Of a stretch of DNA of 64,000 nt, positions 40,257 through 49,285 are shown piece by piece (the first letter of the stretch is position 1; each line of letters opens with the position of its first letter). The position numbers and the translations under genes are program-made. The notes beneath the pieces were generated by a model. The model had not been told where the DNA came from. It saw only the letters and a program-made list of their open reading frames with translations, and searched no databases. Origin of the DNA: Pseudomonas asturiensis (lineage in GTDB: Bacteria > Pseudomonadota > Gammaproteobacteria > Pseudomonadales > Pseudomonadaceae); assembly GCF_900143095.1 (NCBI RefSeq), contig NZ_FRDA01000008.1, positions 124,001 through 188,000 on the forward strand, read 5' to 3'.

Positions 40257-40598
40257 TACACCCCCCTGACAGGAACTACCTGAGCGCATCACAACGCGGC
40301 GTAAAGCCTGCGTGACTAGCGATCCCCTTGGCTGGCGCCACGTCAAACCTATGACGTCAAATACAAGTCGGATTATCTTTCAAAACTTGTCATCGACGCC
40401 AGCTAAGTCTTTCATCCCCACAAACGGGGGTGGCACTGCCTCTATGCGGGGATAGACCGCGTCATTTGCGTTACATCGCAAAGCTTTTTGCAAAACCGAC
40501 CAACAGCATGTCTTGAATACAGGACAAGGCACCCTGCGCGGGTGGGTTGAAAGGGAACGGTGCCTTATACTCGGGCGACTTTGTGAGTGGAGCCCGCT
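40257..40598. promoter_or_regulatory. Divergent DUF1631/nadC intergenic region
   Basis: 342 bases without a gene. A TATACT hexamer at 40566-40571 lies 28 bases before the nadC ATG and is a plausible -10; no good -35 stands at the right distance. A CCCC/GGGG mini-palindrome near 40418-40430 and a second GGGG block near 40448 have no assigned role. Confidence 0.4.
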
Positions 40599-41447
40599 AT
40601 GCCGAATTTACGCCTTGCCGCCCTGACCGCCGAAATTGAAGCGAACGTGCGCCGCGCGTTGCTCGAAGACGTCGGCAGTGGCGACATCACCGCCCAACTG
40701 ATTCCTGCAGAGCGACTGGCCAAGGCCACGATTATCTCGCGCGACGCTGCAGTGATCGCAGGCACCGCCTGGGTCGATGCCGTGTTTCGCCAGCTGGATC
40801 CCCGGGTCGCCGTGCATTGGCAGGTGAGCGACGGTGACCGCGTGAGCCCCAATCAGGCGCTGTTTCATCTGGAAGGTCCTGCCCGATCGCTGTTGACGGG
40901 CGAACGCAGTGCGCTCAACTTCCTGCAGATGCTCTCAGGCGTGGCCACCCGTGCGCAGTACTTTGCGGACATGGTCGCTGGCACTCAGGTAAAACTGCTC
41001 GACACCCGCAAGACCTTGCCGGGCCTGCGCCTGGCCCAGAAGTATGCAGTCACGTGCGGGGGCTGCCATAACCATCGCATCGGCTTGCATGACGCTTTTC
41101 TGATCAAGGAAAACCACATCGCCGCCTGTGGCGGTATCGCCGAGTCCATCAACGCGGCCCACAAGATCGCCCCCGGCAAGCCGGTGGAAGTCGAAGTGGA
41201 GAGCCTTGATGAACTCAGGCAGGCGCTGGAGGCCGGAGCAGACATCATCATGCTCGACGAACTGAGTCTGGACGACATGCGCGAAGCCGTGCGCCTGACC
41301 GCAGGCCGGGCCAAACTCGAAGCCAGTGGCGGAATCAACGATGACACCCTGCGGGTGATCGCGGAAACCGGCGTGGATTACATTTCCATTGGCGCAATGA
41401 CCAAGGACGTGAAGGCTGTGGACCTGTCCATGCGCCTGAGCATCTGA
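40599..41447 (+). CDS. nadC: Nicotinate-nucleotide pyrophosphorylase (carboxylating)
   Basis: NadC converts quinolinate and PRPP to nicotinate mononucleotide in NAD synthesis. The ATG at 40599 follows TGGAGCCCGCT and gives 282 residues; a GTG at 40587 is less likely. Typical segments are present: [17 protein letters not shown] near residue 21, [18 protein letters not shown] near residue 134, [20 protein letters not shown] and LEASGGIND. It is the last backbone gene before the Ter locus; the gap to the next start is 50 bases, so read-through into the plus-strand Ter arm is possible. Confidence 0.97.
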   Translation: MPNLRLAALTAEIEANVRRALLEDVGSGDITAQLIPAERLAKATIISRDAAVIAGTAWVDAVFRQLDPRVAVHWQVSDGDRVSPNQALFHLEGPARSLLTGERSALNFLQMLSGVATRAQYFADMVAGTQVKLLDTRKTLPGLRLAQKYAVTCGGCHNHRIGLHDAFLIKENHIAACGGIAESINAAHKIAPGKPVEVEVESLDELRQALEAGADIIMLDELSLDDMREAVRLTAGRAKLEASGGINDDTLRVIAETGVDYISIGAMTKDVKAVDLSMRLSI

Positions 41448-41497
41448 TCCGCTTTTAGTTGAGCGCTGTCATCGAATCCAAATCGGGAGCAGACAAC

Positions 41498-42586
41498 GTG
41501 GAAGACTGGTTTGTAATGAATGCGGGCAGGCAACTGGGCCCGATGGACTCGGCCGCAGCGCGCCTCATCGCCCGCGAGTCACCCGGTGCATGGTGCTGGA
41601 AACAGGGCATGCCGGACTGGAAACCGATCTATCAGGTCGCAGAAGTGCGCGCCCTGAAGAAAGACGGCGTCACGCCTTTTCCAGACCCGACGCCAGACAT
41701 GATCCAGCCCCGACCGTCAGCCCTGCCCGCTCAGGCAGCCCCGGTGATCGCGCCTGCGCCCTCCTCCAGCACTGCGCCAATCAAGCGCCCATCGTTCACG
41801 CCTGACCCTGACGCGTCAGGCGGTTACGGTTCGTCACAGACCACCGATGGCGTGGACTTCAAACTGTATGGCACGGAAACCCAGTTCATCGAACTGGAAC
41901 TCGATCGCGGCGAAAGCGCCGTCGCCGAAGCCGGAGCGCTGATGTACAAAACCTGTGACGTGCAGATGGAAACCATCTTCGGTGACGGGAGCAATCAATC
42001 ATCAGGACTGCTGGGCTCGCTGTTCGGCGCAGGCAAACGCATGCTGACCGGCGAAAGCCTGTTCACCACCGTTTTCTCGCAACAGGGCTCGGGCAAAGGA
42101 CGCGTGGCCTTTGCCGCGCCCTACCCCGGCACCATTCTGCCGCTCAACCTGCGCGATTTCGGCGGCAAGCTGATCTGCCAGAAAGACAGCTTCCTGGCAG
42201 GCGCCAAAGGCGTGTCCATCGGCATTCAGTTCCAGAAAAAAATTCTTACGGGCCTGTTTGGCGGCGAAGGCTTTGTGCTGCAGAAACTCGAAGGCGACGG
42301 CTGGGTATTCGTGCACATGGGCGGCACCGTGCGCAAAATCGAGCTGGCCGCGGGTGAAGGCCTCGATGTGGACACCGGTTGTCTGGCCGCCATGACGCAG
42401 ACGGTCGATTACGACATCCGCCTGGTCGGTGGCGGTATCAAATCGATGCTGTTCGGTGGCGAAGGCATGGTATTCGCCAGACTCACCGGCCCCGGTACCG
42501 TGTGGCTGCAAAGCCTGCCATTCTCACGCCTGGCCGGACGCATGCTGGCTGCCGGACCTGCGGGCGTGGGCAGAAGCGAGCGATAA
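41498..42586 (+). CDS. GYF_2-AIM24 fusion protein (TIGR00266 family), Ter-associated
   Basis: GTG at 41498 follows CGGGAG at 8 bases and gives 362 residues; an in-frame TTG at 41459 has no site. Residues 1-60 form a GYF_2/DUF4339 domain (WFVMNAGRQLGPMD, then GAWCWKQGMPDWKPIYQV), a likely peptide-binding module. A Pro/Ala linker (about 60-115) leads to the AIM24 beta-roll domain (VDFKLYGTETQFIELELD to the end). AIM24 bacterial homologues are of unknown function and often lie beside TerD genes, as here. It begins the plus-strand arm, 53 bases before terF. Confidence 0.88.
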   Translation: MEDWFVMNAGRQLGPMDSAAARLIARESPGAWCWKQGMPDWKPIYQVAEVRALKKDGVTPFPDPTPDMIQPRPSALPAQAAPVIAPAPSSSTAPIKRPSFTPDPDASGGYGSSQTTDGVDFKLYGTETQFIELELDRGESAVAEAGALMYKTCDVQMETIFGDGSNQSSGLLGSLFGAGKRMLTGESLFTTVFSQQGSGKGRVAFAAPYPGTILPLNLRDFGGKLICQKDSFLAGAKGVSIGIQFQKKILTGLFGGEGFVLQKLEGDGWVFVHMGGTVRKIELAAGEGLDVDTGCLAAMTQTVDYDIRLVGGGIKSMLFGGEGMVFARLTGPGTVWLQSLPFSRLAGRMLAAGPAGVGRSER

Positions 42587-42639
42587 CGCCAAATACGTCA
42601 TCAAGGGCGCATGGGCGTCCTCATTGCCAAGGAAGAAAC

Positions 42640-43881
42640 ATGCTTATCTCTCAGGGTCAACGCATCCCTCTTTCCACCCTCATTCAAGGCTCCGATATCA
42701 CGCTGTCCATCGAGATCAAGAGCGGCCACGTCATCGACTACGTCTGCTTTGGCGTCGATGCCAACGGCAAGCTGTCCGATGATCGCTACATGATCTTCTT
42801 CAATCAGCCCGCCAGTCCCTGCAACAGCGTCAAGCAGATCAACGGCGGTGACTTCCAGCTCGCGCTTTCCGGCCTGCCCGCCTCCATCGACCGCCTGGTG
42901 TTCACAGCCTCGATTGACGGTGCCGGCGCCATGAGCGACATCCAGGCCAGCCATTTCAGCATCAAGCAAAACGGGGCCGAGGCCGCACGCTGCGAATTCT
43001 CCGGCGCGACCTTCGCGGCCGAGAAAGCGATCATGGTCGCGGACATCTACCGCAAGAACGGTGAGTGGCGTCTTGCCTCGAACCTGCAGGGCTACAACGC
43101 CGGCCTCGACGCGCTGGTGGTGCATTTCGGGGGCGAGATTGCTGAGGCTCCCGCGCCTGCACCCGCGGCACCCGCAAAAATCTCCCTGGAAAAGAAGATC
43201 GCTGCTGCGGCACCTCAACTGGTGAGTCTTGCCAAAAAAGCGCAGGTCAGCCTGGAAAAAGCCAACCTGACCGATACCAGGGCGCGGGTCGGCCTGGTGC
43301 TGGATGCATCGGGCTCCATGAACCCTCAATACACCCGTGGACACGTACAGGAAGTGGTGGATCGGCTGATTCCCCTTGCCGTGCACTTCGATGACGACGG
43401 CGCGCTGGACTGCTGGGCGTTCGGTGCCAAACCCCAGCAACTGTCGGCCGTCACGCTGGCCAACTTCAAGGATTTCATCAAGACCGATCACGGCGGGTGG
43501 AAGGACTGGGAGCTGGGCGCTCGCGTCAATGACGAGCCCAAGGCGATGCGCAAGGTCATCGACTACTACAAGCAGTCGGGTGACAGGACACCGATTTATA
43601 TTCTGTTCATCAGTGACGGTGGCGTGCATCAGGATCGCGAGATCAGCAAACTGATGGTCGAAGCCGCCAGACTGCCGATCTTCTGGCAGTTCGTGGGCCT
43701 TGGAGGACGCGGTTACGGGATTCTGGAAAAGCTGGACGACATGGACGGTCGAGTGGTCGACAACTGCAACTTCTTCGCCCTGGACCGACTGGACGAAGTG
43801 CCGGAAGAAAAGCTGTATGACTTGCTGATGGAAGAATTCCCGGACTGGCTCAAGGCAGCCAAGGGCGCGGGGATTCTGTAA
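42640..43881 (+). CDS. TerF-like protein: TerD domain plus von Willebrand A domain
   Basis: ATG at 42640 follows AAGGAAGAAAC; 413 residues. An N-terminal TerD-like domain (1-170) is joined by a Pro/Ala linker (170-180) to a vWA domain with an intact MIDAS motif DASGSM (222-227) and the later ISDGGVHQDREIS. The combination defines TerF/TerY-type proteins. In the Ter model these are metal-dependent adaptors that assemble complexes. The TerD part lacks the full GDNRTGxGxGDDE calcium loop seen in TerD and TerZ here, so metal binding may rest with the vWA part (inference). It converges on terD across one terminator. Confidence 0.92.
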   Translation: MLISQGQRIPLSTLIQGSDITLSIEIKSGHVIDYVCFGVDANGKLSDDRYMIFFNQPASPCNSVKQINGGDFQLALSGLPASIDRLVFTASIDGAGAMSDIQASHFSIKQNGAEAARCEFSGATFAAEKAIMVADIYRKNGEWRLASNLQGYNAGLDALVVHFGGEIAEAPAPAPAAPAKISLEKKIAAAAPQLVSLAKKAQVSLEKANLTDTRARVGLVLDASGSMNPQYTRGHVQEVVDRLIPLAVHFDDDGALDCWAFGAKPQQLSAVTLANFKDFIKTDHGGWKDWELGARVNDEPKAMRKVIDYYKQSGDRTPIYILFISDGGVHQDREISKLMVEAARLPIFWQFVGLGGRGYGILEKLDDMDGRVVDNCNFFALDRLDEVPEEKLYDLLMEEFPDWLKAAKGAGIL

Positions 43882-43900
43882 CGCCTGATAGAACGCCAAT

Positions 43901-43933
43901 AAAAAACCCCCGCCATCACTGGCGGGGGTTTTT
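43901..43933. terminator. Bidirectional terminator between the two Ter arms
   Basis: ACCCCCGCC and GGCGGGGGT form a 9-bp GC stem with loop ATCACT, flanked by an A tract on the left and a T tract on the right, so it works in both directions. It sits 19 bases after terF and 20 bases after the end of the minus-strand Ter arm. This is the strongest intrinsic terminator in the window. Confidence 0.92.
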
Positions 43934-43953
43934 ATTGAGCGCAAGGTTCGGGT

Positions 43954-44532
43954 TTAGCCGATCGACACGCCATGGGCTTCTGCCAGTGGCTTGAGGCCGC
44001 CTGCAAAGCCCTGGCCGATGGCCTTGAACTTGAACTCGTCGCCGTTGCGATACAGCTCGCCGAAGATCATCGCGGTTTCGGTCGATGCGTCTTCCGACAG
44101 GTCGTAACGCGCGATTTCCTTGCCGTCAGCCTTGTTCACAACACGGATGTACGCGTTGGAAACCTGACCGAAGCTTTGCTTGCGCTCATCAGCCGAGTGA
44201 ATGGTCACGGCGAACACCAGTTTCTTGACCGCAGCAGCCAGGCCCGTCAGCTTGACCACGGCAGACTCGTCGTCGCCCTCGCCTGCACCGGAGCGGTTGT
44301 CACCCAGGTGCTCGACCGAACCATCGGTCGATTTTTTGTTGTTGTAGAAAATGAAGCTGTTGTCGTCCAGTACCTTGCCGTTCTCGCCGACGATGAAGAT
44401 CGACGCGTCGAGGTCGAACTCGGTGCCGTCAGTGACACGCGGATCCCAACCCAGGCCTACGGTGATTTCTGTCAGGCCAGGAGCCTCTTTGGACAGAGAA
44501 ACGTTGCCGCCTTTACTCAGACTTACCGCCAT
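43954..44532 (-). CDS. terD: TerD family protein (TerE/TerD), last gene of the minus Ter arm
   Basis: A 192-residue single TerD domain. TerD proteins bind Ca2+ through two acidic sites; here FDLDAS (39-44) and the loop [13 protein letters not shown] (77-89) are intact. The protein starts with [15 protein letters not shown] and ends [15 protein letters not shown], as in family members. It is about 60 percent alike by eye to the neighbour at 44570, indicating local duplication. The paralogues TerD and TerE cannot be told apart reliably from this sequence. Confidence 0.94.
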   Translation of the reverse strand: MAVSLSKGGNVSLSKEAPGLTEITVGLGWDPRVTDGTEFDLDASIFIVGENGKVLDDNSFIFYNNKKSTDGSVEHLGDNRSGAGEGDDESAVVKLTGLAAAVKKLVFAVTIHSADERKQSFGQVSNAYIRVVNKADGKEIARYDLSEDASTETAMIFGELYRNGDEFKFKAIGQGFAGGLKPLAEAHGVSIG

Positions 44533-44569
44533 TTTCTTGATCCTTTTCTAGAAAGTAGTTGAGCGCGAA

Positions 44570-45145
44570 TCAGAAGTTCATGCCGTAGGAATTGGCGACG
44601 GCCTTCAGACCGCCTGCGTAACCCTGACCGACCGCACGGAATTTCCATTCGCCAGCATTGCGATACAGTTCGGCGAAGACCATAGCGGTCTCAGTCGATG
44701 CATCTTCGGCCAGATCGTAGCGAACGATCTCGGAGGACGACTTCTCGTTCACCACGCGAATGAACGAACCGCCCACCTGACCAAAGTTCTGCTTGCGGCT
44801 GTCGGCATCGTGAATGGTCACGACGAAAACAATTTTATCGACGTCGGCAGGGACGCGGGTCAGGTCGACCTTGACCACTTCGTCATCGCCGTCGCCTGCG
44901 CCGGTGCGGTTATCACCGGCGTGCTCGACAGAGCCATCGGCACTCTTGAGCTGGTTGTAGAAAATGAAGTCAGCTTCACTGCGGACCTTGCCATTGGCGC
45001 CCAGCAGGAATGCGCTGGCGTCCAGGTCAAATTCCTGGCCGTCAGTGGCTCGCGGATCCCAGCCCAGACCGATGAGCACATTGGTCAGGGTAGGGTCGGT
45101 TTTCGACAGCGAAAGGTTGCCACCTTTTTGCAGAGTCAAAGCCAT
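44570..45145 (-). CDS. terE: TerD family protein (TerD/TerE paralogue)
   Basis: A 191-residue TerD domain protein with FDLDAS (39-44) and [13 protein letters not shown] (77-89) calcium-binding signatures. It follows terC by 27 bases and precedes the next terD by 37, the order C-D-E of classical ter operons; the symbol follows that order loosely. Expected to be cytoplasmic and possibly membrane-associated through TerC. Confidence 0.93.
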   Translation of the reverse strand: MALTLQKGGNLSLSKTDPTLTNVLIGLGWDPRATDGQEFDLDASAFLLGANGKVRSEADFIFYNQLKSADGSVEHAGDNRTGAGDGDDEVVKVDLTRVPADVDKIVFVVTIHDADSRKQNFGQVGGSFIRVVNEKSSSEIVRYDLAEDASTETAMVFAELYRNAGEWKFRAVGQGYAGGLKAVANSYGMNF

Positions 45146-45172
45146 GATTCGGTTATCTCCTATATCCAGTGT

Positions 45173-46207
45173 TTACGCTTTTTCTTCAGCTGGCTCTTCT
45201 TTACCCGGGAAGAGCAGGCTGGCGACGATACCGATTACCAGAACGACCACTACAACCAGAAGACTGGCGTTGGCGCTGATCTCGTAACCGTGATGGAAAA
45301 TGTGGTTGGTCGCATTCAGGCCCAGCTTGAGGGCAATGAAGAACAACAGTGCGATAACCGCTTTCTCCAGGTGCACCAGGTAACGCTTGAGGGCTTCAAG
45401 AACGAAGTACAGGGTACGCAGGCCCAGAATCGCGAACAGCATCGCCGAGAACACGATCAGAGGCTCACGGCTGACCGCGATGATCGCGGGTACGGAGTCG
45501 AACGCGAACAGTACGTCGGAGATTTCAGCCACGACCAGACACAGGAACAGCGGCGTTGCGAACAAGGCACCTTTGGCCGCCAGGGTAATACCGGCGTTCT
45601 CGGGCTTCTTCACTTCTTCTTCCAGCACCGAGCGGCGAACGAAGAAGTTGCTGCCGTGCAGCTTTGGCCATACCGGGAACAGCTTCTTGGCGAAGCGATA
45701 CGCCATGTGCTGGGAGTAGTCGATCTCTTCATCGTCGTCATCACCGGCCCTGAGCATCATGATGGCAGTCCAGGCAACGATGATCGCGAACACCACTTCG
45801 ACCCACGGGCCCAGCGCCAGCAGGCCGGTACCAATGGCGACGAAAATGCCGCGGAAAACGATGGCACCGATGATGCCCCAGTACAGAACGCGGTGGCGCA
45901 GGCCGTCCGGGATCTTGAACCAGGTGAACAACGCCATGAACACGAACAGGTTGTCGACGCTCAGCACTTTTTCCAGCGCATAACCGGTAACGAACAGCGT
46001 GGCAACTTCAGAACCGTGCTGAACGTACAGGAAACCGGCAAACGCCAACGAAATGGCAACCCAGAAAATCGACCAGGCGGATGCCTGAGCCAGCGTAATA
46101 GGCTTGTTTCCCCGGTGGGAAAACATGTCGATGGCCATGGCCGTAATGGCCAGGCCGATGAATACGGCCATGGTGAGTGGAGGGAAGCCTAGAGAGGTGC
46201 TTTCCAT
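45173..46207 (-). CDS. terC: TerC family integral membrane protein
   Basis: A 344-residue inner-membrane protein with about nine helices. The family metal-site segments are present: an acidic VDNLFVFMALF near residue 105 and AFDSVPAIIAVS near residue 240. The cytoplasmic loop between helices contains an acidic run, GDDDDEEIDYSQ. TerC relatives such as Alx and MeeF act in manganese export and metallation of exported proteins; in Ter systems TerC is thought to anchor TerB/TerD complexes at the membrane. The coding sequence lies between terB and terE. Confidence 0.95.
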   Translation of the reverse strand: MESTSLGFPPLTMAVFIGLAITAMAIDMFSHRGNKPITLAQASAWSIFWVAISLAFAGFLYVQHGSEVATLFVTGYALEKVLSVDNLFVFMALFTWFKIPDGLRHRVLYWGIIGAIVFRGIFVAIGTGLLALGPWVEVVFAIIVAWTAIMMLRAGDDDDEEIDYSQHMAYRFAKKLFPVWPKLHGSNFFVRRSVLEEEVKKPENAGITLAAKGALFATPLFLCLVVAEISDVLFAFDSVPAIIAVSREPLIVFSAMLFAILGLRTLYFVLEALKRYLVHLEKAVIALLFFIALKLGLNATNHIFHHGYEISANASLLVVVVVLVIGIVASLLFPGKEEPAEEKA

Positions 46208-46233
46208 TTAACTGCGTTCCTTAGGGTGAAAAA

Positions 46234-46683
46234 TTACAGGTCGAAATCGGATGGGTTCAGGCCAAGCTCTCGACAGATCGTGCGGCAGACTTCCCGCTCT
46301 TTCTCGTCGAAGCTGCCATCTGCGCCACCGATGGCACAGCAGACACGTACCAACAGACGGGAGGCATCTTCTTTTTTCTTGATCTTGCCGATGGTTTTCA
46401 AGGCTTCGGCACGGCCGATCTCGAAATCGAACTCGAATTTCGAGCACGCTTCCTGAAAGCCCTGAATGACGTCCTTCATGTCAAAAACTTTCAGTTCCTG
46501 AGAGTTTTGAATGAAGCCGGCCATTTTCTGCTTTTCGCTGGAGCTGATATCGCCATCGGCGGCAGATACCAGCGCACAACCGGAAACCACGGCGTCCATG
46601 AACTCGCGATTCTTGAACTTCGAGACTTCGTTAGCCAGTTTGTCACGAGCCGCTGTTGCGTTAGTTTTCAACCAGTCCAGCAT
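46234..46683 (-). CDS. terB: TerB family tellurite-resistance protein
   Basis: A 149-residue helical protein with the two metal-binding helix-loop segments of TerB: AADGDISSSE (41-50) and GADGSFDEKE (120-129). Its acidic pattern is complete. TerB interacts with TerC in classical ter systems. It is preceded by terA (51-base gap) and followed by terC (26-base gap). Confidence 0.95.
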   Translation of the reverse strand: MLDWLKTNATAARDKLANEVSKFKNREFMDAVVSGCALVSAADGDISSSEKQKMAGFIQNSQELKVFDMKDVIQGFQEACSKFEFDFEIGRAEALKTIGKIKKKEDASRLLVRVCCAIGGADGSFDEKEREVCRTICRELGLNPSDFDL

Positions 46684-46734
46684 GTCTATCTCCCATGAGG
46701 CGGCACGGCCGACCTCAGAAAATGAGTATGTCGT

Positions 46735-47943
46735 TTATTTCGAACCGGCAGCCCAGCGCATGCCCCAGCTGTAGGCCTTGTCCATGTTGCTGTGTCCGTT
46801 GTGGAAATCCACACGGCGCGTCACCTTGACCGCACCATTGTCGTTTTCCAGCAGCGCAATCGCACACATTCCCTGACGACCACCTTCCTCATTGAGGCGA
46901 ACCTCGATGGGCGGCTGGCCAGGGGCGTGGATAGTGACAACTCCGTCGGTCTCTTTCCAGTTCGGCGCACCTTCATAGATGAATGCGTAGACCAGAATGC
47001 GGCGGATCTTGTTCCAGTGAGCACCGTTTATATGCAACCACTCGCCATCGCTGACAGAGCCGGTGCGGTCATCGCCCATCAGTTTGATGAAGGGCTCGGT
47101 GTTGAGCGAACCAAAAGAGTTGCCCAGTGCCTGCACGGCGCCTTTATGACCGTCCTGCAACTCGAACAGGCAGCCTACATCAAGGTCAATGGCATTGCTC
47201 TTCTTCATCGAGAAGAAACCGCCACCCTTGCTGTCACTGCGACGATTCCAGTTCAGGTTGACCCTGATTTCGCCAAAGCCGGCACTGGTCTTTTCCAGAC
47301 TGATCGAAGCGCGCGTCTTGTCTAGCGTGATTTTGCTCAGACTGACGGTCGATTTGACGGCTGGCGGAGCGGAGACAGGTGCAGGTGCAGGTGCAGGTGC
47401 AGGTGCAGGTGCAGGTGCAGGTGCAGGCTGATCCTGCGGCGCCGCCACTTCAACCCCGAAATTCTTCGCCAGCGGCTCAAGACCGCCCGCAAAACCCTGC
47501 GCAACGCAACGGAATTTCCAGGCCCCCTGACGCAGATAGAACTCGCCCAGAATCAGCGCCGTTTCTTTCATGCCGCCAGTGGGAATATCTGCCTGAATGT
47601 CACCGGTGATGCTCAGAGCCAGCCGTGACACGCTGTCAAAGCTGGCCTTGTTCTCGTAAATGGTCGCTGTCAGCGCAACTTTCTCGATAGCCGGGTCCAG
47701 ACGCCCCGGGTCGAGGGTGAACACGGCGCGACCGGACGACGCCTCGGTCAGCTGCACCGCTCCGCCGTTCACGCTTTTCTGACCGTAAAAACACATGTCC
47801 TGATCGCCACGGACCTTGCCGGAGCTGGTCAGCAGGAACGCGGACACGTCAATGTCCGCGCCCGCTAGAGGGGAGTAGCTGACGTCCACCGTCAGGGGAC
47901 CGGCAGCTACCGGCGCATTGGCGCCTGGGACAAGTTGCGTCAT
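46735..47943 (-). CDS. terA: TerA: two TerD-like domains joined by a Pro-Ala repeat linker
   Basis: The 402-residue protein has an N-terminal TerD-like domain (1-167) that lacks the GDNRTG loop, a linker (168-197) made of repeated Pro-Ala, and a C-terminal TerD-like domain with IDLDVG (252-257) and GDDRTGSVSDGE (290-301). The C-terminal half therefore carries the likely metal site. The linker is encoded by a hexanucleotide tandem repeat (47376-47427) that can change length without shifting frame. It overlaps terZ by 4 bases (ATGA). Confidence 0.93.
   Translation of the reverse strand: MTQLVPGANAPVAAGPLTVDVSYSPLAGADIDVSAFLLTSSGKVRGDQDMCFYGQKSVNGGAVQLTEASSGRAVFTLDPGRLDPAIEKVALTATIYENKASFDSVSRLALSITGDIQADIPTGGMKETALILGEFYLRQGAWKFRCVAQGFAGGLEPLAKNFGVEVAAPQDQPAPAPAPAPAPAPAPAPVSAPPAVKSTVSLSKITLDKTRASISLEKTSAGFGEIRVNLNWNRRSDSKGGGFFSMKKSNAIDLDVGCLFELQDGHKGAVQALGNSFGSLNTEPFIKLMGDDRTGSVSDGEWLHINGAHWNKIRRILVYAFIYEGAPNWKETDGVVTIHAPGQPPIEVRLNEEGGRQGMCAIALLENDNGAVKVTRRVDFHNGHSNMDKAYSWGMRWAAGSK
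47376..47427. repeat. Hexanucleotide microsatellite inside terA
   Basis: Eight consecutive CAGGTG units (47376-47423) plus a partial ninth, reading CACCTG on the coding strand. It encodes the alternating Ala-Pro linker of TerA. Tandem hexamers gain or lose whole codon pairs by slippage, so linker length may vary among strains. Confidence 0.93.
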
Positions 47944-48533
47944 GCGCGTACGGCTCCAATGGCCAGATCGACCAGGTCATCGGCGGTGCGACCGTTAGTG
48001 GCCTGGCCCACGGCGGTGAAGTCCCAGCCGCTTGGTGTGCGCGACAGGTAAGACATCACGACACCTGTGTGCTGGCCTTTCTCGGACAGATCGAAACGAC
48101 CCAGCTCGTTGCGCGTGCCCAGATCGACAATACGGCAGTAGGCGTTGGCGACTTTCTCGAAGTTCTGTCCGGTAAAGGAGTTGACGGTGAAGACCAGATA
48201 TTTCACGGTCGCTGGCAGTTTTTCCAGATCGACGCTAATGGTCTCGTCATCGCCCGCGCCTTCGCCGGTGCGGTTGTCGCCGGAGTGCTGAATGGCACCG
48301 TCGCGGGACTGCAATTGGCGGAACCAGACGAGGTCGAGCGGCTTCTTGTCGGCGTCCAGCATGATGCAGGATGCGTCAAGGTCGATGTCGCCACCGCCAC
48401 CGCCCAGTAATTTGCCGAAGAATCCGCTCGCTTTCTCGGGGTCCCAGCCGAGGCCCATGCTGACTTTCTTGAGGCCGGTACCAGCGGTTTTCTCAAGTGA
48501 GATCGTCTGGTTTTTCGCCAAAGTGAGTGCCAT
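47940..48533 (-). CDS. terZ: TerZ-like TerD family protein
   Basis: The start at 48533 (MALTLAKNQTISLEK) follows GGAG at 6 bases and gives 197 residues; an ATG four codons upstream would place the site inside the gene. TerD calcium motifs are complete: DLDAS (51-55) and GDNRTGEGAGDDE (85-97). A Gly-rich insertion, KLLGGGGGDI (41-50), precedes the first site as in TerZ. It heads the classical ter part of the arm, order Z-A-B-C-D-E. Confidence 0.92.
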   Translation of the reverse strand: MALTLAKNQTISLEKTAGTGLKKVSMGLGWDPEKASGFFGKLLGGGGGDIDLDASCIMLDADKKPLDLVWFRQLQSRDGAIQHSGDNRTGEGAGDDETISVDLEKLPATVKYLVFTVNSFTGQNFEKVANAYCRIVDLGTRNELGRFDLSEKGQHTGVVMSYLSRTPSGWDFTAVGQATNGRTADDLVDLAIGAVRA

Positions 48534-48580
48534 TTTTCGCTCCATGTGGACTGCGCAGGTCGGATAAAAGTGTTACAGCG

Positions 48581-49285
48581 TTACCGTGTTGGCCCATCTT
48601 TGCCATCAGGATTGTGTAACTTGGCGTTAATGGGGCCTTTGTAACGGCCTTTACGCCATGTCGGATGAAAATGCCGCCAGTGCGCATCCTGAGCAGCCGC
48701 GAGCAATTCGTGATCGCCTCGCGTGTCGCCCCAGGCCCTGACGCGAAACTGCGTGAGCGGCCCGTAAACGCCCTCAAGACGCGCCACCTTGGAGTCACAG
48801 CGGCAGTTACTGCCTTCGATCAAACCGGTCAGTTTGCCGTCGATCACTTCCAGATTGGTGCCAATCAGCTCGACTTTCAGGCGGTTGGCGAACGGTTGCA
48901 GGACCATAGCAGGCGATGCTGAACATAGCGTGACAATGGCTCCTTTCTCGATCTCCGCCGCAATGGACTCCAGCGCAGCCGGGCGCATCAGGCGCGACCA
49001 GTAGAGTTCGCAGAACGCTTCAGCCTTCTGCTGCAACCACTGCACTTCAACGCCCGTCAGAAAGGCTTTGATCAGACGGCCCTTGAGTTCATCGCGGGTG
49101 ACGCGTTTGGTCAGGTAGCCAATGCTGGGCAGTACCAGCCTGGCCATACGCACTGAAAAGGCACGCTGCCCGAAGGCGAATTTGAGGAACGGCACGAAGC
49201 TGTCGTGTCGAGTGATGGTCCCATCGAAATCGAACACCGCCAGCAGGCGCTGTTCCACTTCGACTTCAAGGTCAGGTTCTATCAT
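48581..49285 (-). CDS. HAD-IB family phosphatase, Ter metabolite module
   Basis: A 234-residue HAD hydrolase of the SerB-like IB class: nucleophile and acid/base Asp19 and Asp21 in FDFDGTITRHDSF, motif II Ser/Thr in VTLCSASPAM near residue 119 and a late acidic motif WGDTRGDHELL near residue 187. Homologues with this length include HAD-IB phosphoserine-type and lipid phosphatases; the substrate is unknown. It abuts the CitE-like gene with no gap and is 47 bases from terZ, linking the enzymatic and Ter halves. Confidence 0.9.
   Translation of the reverse strand: MIEPDLEVEVEQRLLAVFDFDGTITRHDSFVPFLKFAFGQRAFSVRMARLVLPSIGYLTKRVTRDELKGRLIKAFLTGVEVQWLQQKAEAFCELYWSRLMRPAALESIAAEIEKGAIVTLCSASPAMVLQPFANRLKVELIGTNLEVIDGKLTGLIEGSNCRCDSKVARLEGVYGPLTQFRVRAWGDTRGDHELLAAAQDAHWRHFHPTWRKGRYKGPINAKLHNPDGKDGPTR

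Noticed and set aside
41448..41497. TTG start (41459) for the GYF-AIM24 protein
   Set aside because: It would add MSAVIESKSGADN before the GYF domain; GTG at 41498 has a good ribosome-binding site and begins directly at the domain.
47376..47609. Repetitive frame encoding MQVQVQVQ opposite terA
   Set aside because: It is the antisense translation of the CAGGTG microsatellite.
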